Source: an uncultured bacterium
GTDB lineage: Bacteria > Bacteroidota > Bacteroidia > Bacteroidales > Marinifilaceae
Reading direction: 5' to 3'
Assembly (NCBI GenBank): GCA_905216195.1
Contig: CAJMSX010000027.1
Coordinates: 1-46,846 of the forward strand
Length of the DNA: 46,846 nt
Shown here: positions 1 to 7,354 of the stretch, one piece after another
How the letters are laid out: each line of letters opens with the position of its first letter
How positions within the stretch are numbered: position 1 is the stretch's first letter
Made by a program: the position numbers and the translations under genes
The notes under the pieces: model-generated
Told to the model about the DNA's origin: nothing
Seen by the model: the letters and a program-made list of their open reading frames with translations, nothing else
Database searches by the model: none

Positions 1-138
1 ACACATACTTCCTGGCGGAAAGGTAGAACGTAAACTTAGCCGGACGGAAATAAAAAGGGGAAAGAAGTAAACATTTTCGGGGGAAATAGCGTTTCTTACT
101 GGAAGTAAAACCTGTTTATCAATTTAATACATAAAATT

Positions 139-1173
139 ATGGAACAAGTGAATTTTACCCCGGTGAGAAAAAGAGTTTCTTGGGGGAGTATTTTTGCCGG
201 GGTGGTAACCGTTCTGGCGATTTCTATGTTGATTTCGATGCTGGTCACCAGTATCGGTTTGTATCAGTTTGATCCGCTGGATAAGGATCCCGCCTCCGGG
301 ATCGGAGTGACGGTCGGAATAGGGACAGCTATTTCGATGATCGTCAGTTTTCTGATCGGCGGTTTTGTGGCCGGTAAATTAGCCGGCACAGACGGAGTGA
401 TCCACGGATTGGTCGTTTGGGCCGTGACTTCGATTGTGGCTATTCTGATGGTGGTCTTTATGGCGGTAGGAGCCGTTAAAATGACGGCTAATGTGCTGGG
501 CTCCGTCACTTCGGTAGCGGGAAGCGTCCTTTCGGATGTGGGGTCGATGGCCGGTAAAGGGGCTTCTAAACTGGCGGGACAGGCGAAGGACTTGTTCGGC
601 GATATCGATTTCAAAAGCGGCATCAAGGGCGACAGCATCCGTCCGGAGGTGCGCCGGGCGCTCCGGAAAAGCGGAGTGAAGGAACTGAATCCCGATTACA
701 TCCATCGGCAGTTAAGAGCCGTAAAAGGAGATCTGAAAAAGACGGTGAAGAAAATTGCGGCTAATCCGGATCGCGCCGAGCAGCTGATCGACGGGTTCGG
801 GAACCGGTTACAGAGCCGGGCCAAACAATTTACGGGCAATATCAACCGGGAGGATGTGAGCCGGGCCATCGCCAACAATACCAACCTTTCGAAAGCCGAA
901 GCGGACAGGGCTGTGGATCAGTATGTGAATATGATCGATGATGCCGCCGCTCAGGCTAACGAAATGCTCGATAAGCTGGAGCAGGATGTGCAAAAGGCGA
1001 AACAGGAATGGCAGGAAATCAAGCAGAAAGCGCTGGAAGATGCGGAAAAGGCCGCCAGTGCAGCGGCTACTTCAGCTCTGATTTCTTTCTTTGCGATGTT
1101 GATAGCTGCCGTACTCTGCTGTTGGGCGGGTTATTACGGTGCACGGAAAACCTGGCAAGGCTATGAGGTATAA
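139..1173 (+). CDS. membrane protein with N- and C-terminal transmembrane helices
   Basis: A 344-residue protein of unknown exact role. The N-terminal third has three hydrophobic segments at about residues 15-40, 55-82 and 88-112, opening with the phrase VSWGSIFAGVV, which recalls small membrane proteins often annotated as PhnA-like or TIGR04086-like. The middle, about 115-300, is polar, rich in Ala, Lys and Asp and probably helical or coiled. A last hydrophobic helix lies at about 308-335. The large soluble part is therefore held between membrane anchors, most likely in the inner membrane. The ATG at 139 follows an AT-rich leader. The gene stands alone, converging on the beta-barrel gene on the other strand. 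Coding status is certain; function is not assigned. Confidence 0.8.
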   Translation: MEQVNFTPVRKRVSWGSIFAGVVTVLAISMLISMLVTSIGLYQFDPLDKDPASGIGVTVGIGTAISMIVSFLIGGFVAGKLAGTDGVIHGLVVWAVTSIVAILMVVFMAVGAVKMTANVLGSVTSVAGSVLSDVGSMAGKGASKLAGQAKDLFGDIDFKSGIKGDSIRPEVRRALRKSGVKELNPDYIHRQLRAVKGDLKKTVKKIAANPDRAEQLIDGFGNRLQSRAKQFTGNINREDVSRAIANNTNLSKAEADRAVDQYVNMIDDAAAQANEMLDKLEQDVQKAKQEWQEIKQKALEDAEKAASAAATSALISFFAMLIAAVLCCWAGYYGARKTWQGYEV

Positions 1174-1204
1174 AAAAAGCCGCCGGATATAAAATCAAAA
1201 AAGT

Positions 1205-1290
1205 TTCCCCGCAATGCAGCGTGAACTGCACCCTCAACGGTAGAGGTCCCCCTTTTTGAGTGCAGTTCCAGGCTTGCGGGGAATTTTTAT
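1205..1290. terminator. bidirectional terminator hairpin between convergent genes
   Basis: TTCCCCGCAA (1205-1214) pairs with TTGCGGGGAA (1274-1283), and inside it AACTGCAC (about 1224-1231) pairs with GTGCAGTT (1260-1267). A T-run follows on the right and an A-run lies to the left, so the stem can end transcripts from both sides. It sits between the converging 139-1173 and 1391-3685 genes. The long stem with internal loops is larger than a minimal terminator, so a small structured RNA is an alternative reading. Confidence 0.65.
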
Positions 1291-1390
1291 CCCTGTTTTC
1301 GTTTCGGGTTCCGCCGGTAGGGGAGAGTTTTGGGCTGCAATCGTCCTAATCCGGAAAGTTAAATTTCTGTAAACACCTACCGGTTGTGTT

Positions 1391-3685
1391 TTATAAGGAT
1401 ATGCCGGATTCTTTGCTGTTGATTATGTTATCCAGTTTGATTTTACGCTTGTTGTTTTTGCGAAAAGTATAGCGGAGCAATATCCAGGGATATACCGATC
1501 GGTCCACCATCTTAAGCGAAGTATAAGAGGTATAGCTGCCACTCTGAACGTCCGTATCTTTTCTCAGCGGACCTATTACATACGGTATGGCGACAGAGAT
1601 GTAAAAGTCGGGAGTGAAGTTATAGATCAGTTGTACTTGTGAAAATTCCGGGGTCCTTTGTTTTGTGCGGGAAATGGCGGTGTATTCATAATTCCGGAAT
1701 TCGATGTTCGTCAGGAAAGACCATTTATTGTAATTCAGGAAGAGACCTCCGCCACAGGAAAAACTTTGTTTGCTTCCCCCTTCCTGGAAATAGTCGGTGT
1801 GGTGATAAGCATTGGCGTAGATACGTCCCCACTTTTTAAGTCGGTAACTTACCGATCCTCCCGCTTTTACCGAACGAAATTTTCCCGCATTGCGATAACT
1901 GTTTATATAGATTCCGTTTTCACTGGTACCGAAAGGTTCTATCCTATCGGTAAAGATATGGTAAGAAAGGGAGGGGGTGAAATAAAAGCCGGATTTATTG
2001 AAGGTATAAGAAGTTTCGATCGTATGATGTTGTACGGGACGTAATTCCGGATTTCCTTTATTCACGACAAGCGGGTCGGTCGAGGTGTTGTACGGATTCA
2101 GTTGGCCTACGGCCGGGGCCTGATTGGTCCAGGTGTAGCTTAAGTGTATGGAGTTGTTGCGGTTGAATTCATAAGTTCCGCCTACCGCTATCCGGGGTTT
2201 GAAATAATGATTTTTTTCATTTCCGGCTTTTAGCCAGATGAACTCGAGACCGGCTGAAAGCATATACATCAAATGTCCCGTTTTGCTGCCGAAAGAGGCA
2301 TAGAGGTATTCCGTCCATTCCTGATGTTTGAATGCCGGCGTATTTTCGCTTATTTTATCAATGAAGTCATTTACTATCCGGGTTTCGTTTCCGATGTTCA
2401 GACTGTGGACTTCGTTCCATTCTTTGGAATAATCTATATTGAGGCTGCCGGAGGATCTTTGGTTTTTATATTCGTAAAGGTCGTAATAGGGGTTGGAGAG
2501 AGTATATATTTCGTTTTGTTCGCCTTTATCGGTATTTTCATTTTTGTTATAGGCCAATGTCGTTTCCAGAGTTTCGTTTTCGGAAAAAATATGTTTGTGG
2601 TACAAACTGGCCGTCCATATATAGGCTTTATTTTTGGTGAAAGCCGTAAAGTCGAAAGTTTCCGTTTCTTTTTCCTGGAATTTCCCCTTGCCCCAGCTTT
2701 TTGTTTTCATATCGTAAGTGGTAGCGTACAGGTGGGCGGCCAGAAAGTCTTTTCCGGTCATTTTCCATTTTAATAAAAGTTCTCCCAACAGAGTATTTTT
2801 ATTGTCCCTGTTCGTTCCTGAACTTTGTTTGAAGTAGCCTTCGTTTTTCTGCCATTCTTTTTTTCGGGTATCGTCGTTATACAGGTATTGTGCTCCTGCT
2901 CTGCTGTATAACGAATAGTTGGGGTTGCCTATTTCGAAGTAAACTACTCCCAAACCTTCCCGTAGCGGTAGGTCGTGTCGGGTAGCCGTTTGGAAAAACA
3001 AATAGGGTGCGGTAGTTTTTTTGAGTTTGATATTAACGATATGTTTTATCCCTTTCCGTAAATAACGGGCGTTGACGACATCTATTACTTCCACCGATTC
3101 GATTTCTTTGGGGTCTATCGGAGCGATGCCGGAGTTCATCATATTGCCGTTTATCAGGATGAGCGGTATGCTGCCGTCCTCCATGCTGAGACTTTGCAAA
3201 GCCTCGTTAGAAAACAATTTAGGGATTTCTTTTAATGCCCGGAAAGGGTCGCCGGAATTCCGGGCTTGTTCCGATAAATAAAAAATTTGTCCGGTAGCTG
3301 TTCTCTTTACCCAGTCGCTTTGATCGGCTTTTACGACTATTTCGTCCAGCATCCCTGTCATTTCCTGCATGAGTACGAATTCCATACGAAGGTTTTTGTG
3401 AACCAGGCAGCTCTGCTCTATTGCCGTATATCCGGGACTGAATATTTGTAAAATATATTCTCCGGCAGAAAGGTTTTTGATAATAAACCGGCCGTTCCGG
3501 TCCGTTAAAGCAGCGGCAATGAGAGAATCGGGACCGGAAAGGGTAACTTGACTGTTCTCTATCGCTTGTTTGTCATAGTTGATCACTTGGCCGGAAATGG
3601 AATATTGGCCCAAGCTCTCCGGGCTGCTGAAGAAGAACCCTATTAATCCTCCCAGTATTTTTATATATAATCGTCTGATGGGCAT
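1391..3685 (-). CDS. outer-membrane beta-barrel protein, TonB-receptor-like (carboxypeptidase-regulatory domain + plug + barrel)
   Basis: A 764-residue outer-membrane protein. A signal peptide covers about residues 1-26 and is followed by a carboxypeptidase-regulatory-like beta-sandwich at about 28-110 (SISGQVINYDKQ, LTDRNGRFIIKNL). A plug-like segment with DEIVVKA lies at about 115-225. The rest consists of alternating aromatic strands typical of the OMP_b-brl_3 type barrel, shorter than SusC-type receptors. It lies 18 bases downstream of the radical SAM gene on the same strand, so it is probably the last gene of the peptide operon. A role in export or uptake of the modified peptide is inferred from position only. 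It is less AT-rich than the two genes upstream of it. A general nutrient receptor is the main alternative. Confidence 0.85.
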   Translation of the reverse strand: MPIRRLYIKILGGLIGFFFSSPESLGQYSISGQVINYDKQAIENSQVTLSGPDSLIAAALTDRNGRFIIKNLSAGEYILQIFSPGYTAIEQSCLVHKNLRMEFVLMQEMTGMLDEIVVKADQSDWVKRTATGQIFYLSEQARNSGDPFRALKEIPKLFSNEALQSLSMEDGSIPLILINGNMMNSGIAPIDPKEIESVEVIDVVNARYLRKGIKHIVNIKLKKTTAPYLFFQTATRHDLPLREGLGVVYFEIGNPNYSLYSRAGAQYLYNDDTRKKEWQKNEGYFKQSSGTNRDNKNTLLGELLLKWKMTGKDFLAAHLYATTYDMKTKSWGKGKFQEKETETFDFTAFTKNKAYIWTASLYHKHIFSENETLETTLAYNKNENTDKGEQNEIYTLSNPYYDLYEYKNQRSSGSLNIDYSKEWNEVHSLNIGNETRIVNDFIDKISENTPAFKHQEWTEYLYASFGSKTGHLMYMLSAGLEFIWLKAGNEKNHYFKPRIAVGGTYEFNRNNSIHLSYTWTNQAPAVGQLNPYNTSTDPLVVNKGNPELRPVQHHTIETSYTFNKSGFYFTPSLSYHIFTDRIEPFGTSENGIYINSYRNAGKFRSVKAGGSVSYRLKKWGRIYANAYHHTDYFQEGGSKQSFSCGGGLFLNYNKWSFLTNIEFRNYEYTAISRTKQRTPEFSQVQLIYNFTPDFYISVAIPYVIGPLRKDTDVQSGSYTSYTSLKMVDRSVYPWILLRYTFRKNNKRKIKLDNIINSKESGISL

Positions 3686-3703
3686 ACATGTGGAATTTGT
3701 GTT

Positions 3704-5008
3704 TTACTCGGAATGATTGAGCTTTAGTTTTAACAGGTGTAGTTTAAATAAATACATGAGAAATTCCGGGGTGTTCATATTTATAGAATCAAACGTACAT
3801 AAAAACCGGTCTCGGTTTGTTAAAAGTTGTTTGTTGCATGGACCTAAACAAGCCGGAAACCAGGGGCATTCGATGCACTGTTGAGGAGTTATATCTTTTA
3901 GCCAATAGGCTGATTTCATTAAATCCCATACTATTTCTCCCGTATTGAAATTAAGTTTGGCGAGAGAATCTTTTTCATTGAAGGATGATATTGTTGAACA
4001 TTTGAATATTTGTCCATCATAATTGATAAGTACATGTCTATTTCTTTCAGCAAAGCAAATATGTCCTTTAGGCATTAAATAATAATCAACTAGAAATTCT
4101 TTATCAATAAATTTTTGGATTGCTACATGTAGCAATGATCTATCGATTTTATCCTTGGGTATTTGCCATATTTTTTTTAAGATAATATAGCTGTATTTTC
4201 GATTCATAAAATCAATATCCGAGATTATCTCGTCAATTTTTTCTAATGTGTGGTTATCAAAATTTATTCTAATAGCAACCCAGTAGTTTTTGATATGTGT
4301 ACTTATAGATTGAAGTACATCTAAAGTTTTTTTATAATTATCGGTTGAGACATTATATAAATCTTTTTTTATTGTATTATGTGTTTTTCGATCTCCATCG
4401 AGAGTTATTTGAAAATGGCATCTGAATTTCTTCAGAAAATCAATATGATTTTGGTTGATTAAAGTAGCGTTTGTTGTAAAATCTGCAATAAGAATAATAT
4501 TATGATTTTTACAAAAATTATAAGCATATTCCAGAACTTTCTTAATTCCTTTAAAATATAAAAAAGGTTCTCCTCCAAAGAACGATAATTTTAAAGTGTT
4601 AAAACGAGCGCGTGTATATTCAAAATCGATATTTTTTTTAATAGCTTCTATTACTTCATTTTTTAATTGACTACCAGGAATTAGATTTTCATAGCAATAC
4701 CAACATCTTAAATTACAGTCAAGTGTTGTATTTATCATTATTTGATAAAGAGAAGAATTATATTGCATATTGCGTTTCAAGTGCTTAATTACTTCAATTT
4801 CATCAAAATTTTCAGGTATAAGATAAAAAGTATCTATTAAAGTCTGGTATAGTTTAGGATCTTTATTCTTAATTTCAATAGGAGTTCTTTCGGTAAATAT
4901 TTTATGTTTTTTTTCGTTTAGCAGTATAAATTGGTTGCTATAAGTATTATAATGCAAATGAACTTCTGGACTAATTTTTGCATTTATTTGGTATTGTATT
5001 TTTTTCAT
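3704..5008 (-). CDS. radical SAM/SPASM peptide maturase
   Basis: A 434-residue enzyme predicted to modify the peptide encoded just upstream. The radical SAM cluster motif is CNLRCWYC (C98, C102, C105), followed by the SAM-binding FFGGEPF near residue 145. The C-terminal part has a complete SPASM-type set: C-x13-G-x4-C from CFAERNRH onward, then C-x2-C-x5-C-x3-C in CIECPWFPACLGPC and a last Cys in RFLC, enough for two auxiliary 4Fe-4S clusters. Residues 1-90 precede the motif and may hold a leader-peptide recognition domain. Known SPASM maturases make thioether or carbon-carbon crosslinks; which one applies here cannot be read from sequence. The DNA is clearly more AT-rich than the flanking genes, suggesting transfer. 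It resembles the GG-Bacteroidales peptide-maturase group. Confidence 0.9.
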   Translation of the reverse strand: MKKIQYQINAKISPEVHLHYNTYSNQFILLNEKKHKIFTERTPIEIKNKDPKLYQTLIDTFYLIPENFDEIEVIKHLKRNMQYNSSLYQIMINTTLDCNLRCWYCYENLIPGSQLKNEVIEAIKKNIDFEYTRARFNTLKLSFFGGEPFLYFKGIKKVLEYAYNFCKNHNIILIADFTTNATLINQNHIDFLKKFRCHFQITLDGDRKTHNTIKKDLYNVSTDNYKKTLDVLQSISTHIKNYWVAIRINFDNHTLEKIDEIISDIDFMNRKYSYIILKKIWQIPKDKIDRSLLHVAIQKFIDKEFLVDYYLMPKGHICFAERNRHVLINYDGQIFKCSTISSFNEKDSLAKLNFNTGEIVWDLMKSAYWLKDITPQQCIECPWFPACLGPCNKQLLTNRDRFLCTFDSINMNTPEFLMYLFKLHLLKLKLNHSE

Positions 5009-5032
5009 TGCATTACTATTGGTTTTTAATGA

Positions 5033-5054
5033 AAGAGGAAAAATAATTCCTCTT
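5033..5054 (-). terminator. intercistronic hairpin between precursor and maturase
   Basis: AAGAGGAA (5033-5040) and TTCCTCTT (5047-5054) form an 8-bp stem with a 6-base loop in the 92-base gap between the precursor and the maturase. On the minus strand it could act as a partial terminator or 3' stabiliser, giving more precursor than enzyme. This is inference from position and structure. Confidence 0.45.
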
Positions 5055-5100
5055 CCATTCTTGGTGTTAAAACAAAAGTTGGGATCCTTCTCGAGTAGAA

Positions 5101-5313
5101 TTATACTACCGGTACTTTATCTTTACAAACCCCAAGACCGTTGTTGACCCCACCATAGCAAAGGCCATCTCCGTTGTTAACGCCATCACACGTACCGGAA
5201 CCGTTGTTTACGGCAGAGATATCTACCGTAACGTTACCTCCCCTAATAAGAACTTGTTCTTCTTTTTGTAACTTTTCTAACAGGGAACTGGGTAAATTCA
5301 TAAAATCACTCAT
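5101..5313 (-). CDS. RiPP precursor peptide with GG leader and three NNGxGxC repeats
   Basis: A 70-residue peptide with the layout of a ribosomally made, modified natural product. Residues 1-26 form a leader (helical LPSSLLEKLQKEEQVLIRGG) ending in Gly-Gly, the usual cut site for C39-type proteases and the hallmark of GG-Bacteroidales precursors. The core holds three tandem units, VNNGSGTCDG, VNNGDGLCYGG and VNNGLGVCKDK, each with one Cys, and a short tail VPVV. The core has no other Cys. The spacing NNG-x-G-x-C is constant while the x residues vary, so NNG, G and C are likely the modified or crosslinked positions. It is followed on the same strand by the radical SAM/SPASM gene. No peptidase-ABC transporter is present in the window, so export may use one encoded elsewhere. 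Confidence 0.85.
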   Translation of the reverse strand: MSDFMNLPSSLLEKLQKEEQVLIRGGNVTVDISAVNNGSGTCDGVNNGDGLCYGGVNNGLGVCKDKVPVV

Positions 5314-5733
5314 AATAGAAATTTTTATTGTTAGTAAATAGAAAGATGTCTTTATTGATAAAAAGTGTCCCTTTTATTTATCACAATATATTAAATTTAT
5401 ACTTTGTATCTGTTTTAGAATGATAAATTTTATTTCTTTTTTATGGTTAAAATACCACTTATAAACACAGAAAAACTATTGGTGACTTTTTATTTTTAAA
5501 TCTAATAGTTATTTATTTTGCAAATAAAAAGATTTAAGATGATATATGCAAATTTATGATAAAGAAAAATAATAGATATTGAGAGATTTGGGTGTTATGA
5601 TTGAATTTTGTATGCGGACAAGGCCAAAAATAGGAATGAATTAAGGTGGTTTTTCCTCGGAACAATGGAGGGCAAATGTTTTTAATTCTGAGTATTTTTA
5701 ATAATTTTGTTTAAGATTTAATACGTAAAAATT
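5314..5733. promoter_or_regulatory. AT-rich divergent intergenic region
   Basis: About 420 bases without a convincing gene separate the peptide operon (leftward) from the phosphoesterase gene (rightward). TAATTTTG at 5702-5709 fits the TAnnTTTG box and is well placed for the phosphoesterase, though no TTG is seen at the usual distance. For the peptide operon, CAAATTTA at 5549-5556 reads as TAAATTTG on the minus strand, again without a clear upstream TTG. Nothing else was recognised. Confidence 0.4.
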
Positions 5734-7098
5734 ATGGCCGGCGAAACGGATGAATTGACTTTGTTGCATCTTTCGGATTTGCACATCAAAAATAATTTTC
5801 CGGAACAAGAGAAATGCAGGAAGCGTTTTCTGCAGTTTCTGAAAGAATACAGACAGCAGGGGCTGATAGATTATGTTGCCATCACCGGGGATGTCATGCA
5901 TTATTCCGATAATAACGATTATACTCCGGCCCGGGATTTTATCGGAAAATTATTGAAAAGTCTGGAATTGAAAAAAGATGCCCTGTTTGTCGTCCCCGGC
6001 AACCACGATAAGGACATCAGCGATCTTTTGTCCCTCGGAGAGGAAGGTGAAGAGAAGAAAGAGAAGGAAGAGAAAATAGATCAGGAGCGGACGAATGTAA
6101 AAAATATATTGAATGGGGAAAGCGAGGGGAATAAATTCCTGTCAAGATTCAGTACTTATCTTGACTTTGCGGCATCCTATAATACCGGAATGGAAGTACC
6201 CGCTTTCTTTGAGGGAGCCGGCGGGAAACCGGTGGGAGTTTGTGTGAGGCAAAAACATAAAGTGTGTTTTGTGTTATTGAATACCGAATGGTTGTATTTG
6301 AACCCGGCGGATCAAACGAATATGATGATCGGCAGCGTTTTGGTAAAAGAAATAGACGATATGGTGTACAACTACGAGGATTACCGGGTGATTACCTTGA
6401 TTCACCGCTCTTTCCGTCAACTGGCCTGGGAAGAGGTATACAGTGAGGAGGAGCGGAAAAGCTCCATGGACCTGATCATCGATTTCAGTAACCTGATCCT
6501 GGCGGGCCACGGTCATACGAAGAGCTCGGGCGTTCCCGATTTCCTGCAGAACCGGACGCAGTTGCTGGAAGGGGGAGCGTTCGGAGCTTTACCGGATGAA
6601 AATAAACAGGTATATAAGGCCCAGGCTAATCTGTTAAAGATAAATTTTAGCCGGGAAACCCTGGAGATACTCGATTTGCAGTACGATTACAGGAAAAGCA
6701 CATGGAAAAAGGGGGATATCCGGCGATATTGGTTGAAATCTTATCTGTATCCGCTTAAAAAAGAAACCGAAGAAATGCCGGAGAACGATCCTGTGGAGCA
6801 ATATCCGGTGATTTCGGTGAAAAACGATGCGAAGGAAGAGATCGAGAAAGCGATTTTGCAACGCCTTTACGGTCAGGATCACGCTCCCGACGGTATAAAC
6901 ACAGTGATGTGTTCCTTGTTCGAAACCGGTTTCGGTCTGAAAAAAGACGGCCGGAATCATCTTATTTTTTATGCTTTTTTGTATAAGAAGGAGAGCAAAA
7001 GAGAGTTAGCTCGTATTTTCTTTCGTAAGCGGGATAAGCTGCCTCTTTCTGAAGATCAAGATGTGTGTAATTTAATATTTTTAGAGCAAATTAGTTGA
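5734..7098 (+). CDS. calcineurin-like metallophosphoesterase with C-terminal extension
   Basis: A 454-residue soluble phosphoesterase. All five metal-binding blocks are present: D15-x-H17 in LHLSDLHI, G52-D53 in ITGDVMHYSD, G-N90-H91-D92 in VVPGNHDKD, H224 in LIHRSF, and H259-x-H261 in LAGHGHTK. A charged Glu/Lys insert lies at about residues 101-125, after the GNHD block. Residues after about 300 form an extra domain that I cannot assign, ending in GLKKDGRNHLIFYAFLYKK. No signal peptide is visible, so it should act in the cytoplasm. The substrate is unknown; the family cuts phosphodiesters, nucleotides or phosphoproteins. Its neighbours are a tiny gene, an unplaced 956-residue protein and an amidohydrolase, suggesting a functional cluster. 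Confidence 0.88.
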   Translation: MAGETDELTLLHLSDLHIKNNFPEQEKCRKRFLQFLKEYRQQGLIDYVAITGDVMHYSDNNDYTPARDFIGKLLKSLELKKDALFVVPGNHDKDISDLLSLGEEGEEKKEKEEKIDQERTNVKNILNGESEGNKFLSRFSTYLDFAASYNTGMEVPAFFEGAGGKPVGVCVRQKHKVCFVLLNTEWLYLNPADQTNMMIGSVLVKEIDDMVYNYEDYRVITLIHRSFRQLAWEEVYSEEERKSSMDLIIDFSNLILAGHGHTKSSGVPDFLQNRTQLLEGGAFGALPDENKQVYKAQANLLKINFSRETLEILDLQYDYRKSTWKKGDIRRYWLKSYLYPLKKETEEMPENDPVEQYPVISVKNDAKEEIEKAILQRLYGQDHAPDGINTVMCSLFETGFGLKKDGRNHLIFYAFLYKKESKRELARIFFRKRDKLPLSEDQDVCNLIFLEQIS

Positions 7099-7125
7099 TA
7101 GTTTGTAAAAAAGGAAGTACCTTTG
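7095..7125 (+). promoter_or_regulatory. Bacteroidetes-type promoter
   Basis: TTG (7095-7097), 20 bases, then TACCTTTG (7118-7125) match the consensus of the primary sigma factor of Bacteroidetes. The TTG overlaps the stop codon of the phosphoesterase gene, so the small downstream gene has its own start of transcription, near 7132. Confidence 0.75.
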
Positions 7126-7141
7126 TACCTCAATAAGGAGA

Positions 7142-7318
7142 ATGAAGATTATGAAGATCATCGATACAACATTATTGAAAAAATTACAGGAAGTCGAACT
7201 CCAGCTCCAGAAAATAAGAAAGAACGATCCCCGTTATCAGAAAGTGCAATCCGGTATGGAACGTTTAAGGACGTTTCAGCGGTCTCCCCTTAGTTCTGAG
7301 TCTTTCCGGAATGTATAA
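7142..7318 (+). CDS. small basic helical protein, 58 residues
   Basis: An ATG at 7142 (alternative ATG at 7151) opens a 58-codon frame ending at 7316-7318. The product begins MKIMKIIDTTLLKKLQEVEL, followed by QLQKIRK, a heptad-like amphipathic helix, then a basic tail with QRSPLSSESF. A near-perfect promoter lies 17 bases upstream, which argues that it is expressed. It could be a coiled-coil partner of the phosphoesterase or a small regulator. No family was recognised. Confidence 0.6.
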   Translation: MKIMKIIDTTLLKKLQEVELQLQKIRKNDPRYQKVQSGMERLRTFQRSPLSSESFRNV

Positions 7319-7354
7319 TTTCATCCTTCCTATCATTCTCTGAAAAACAGATAA

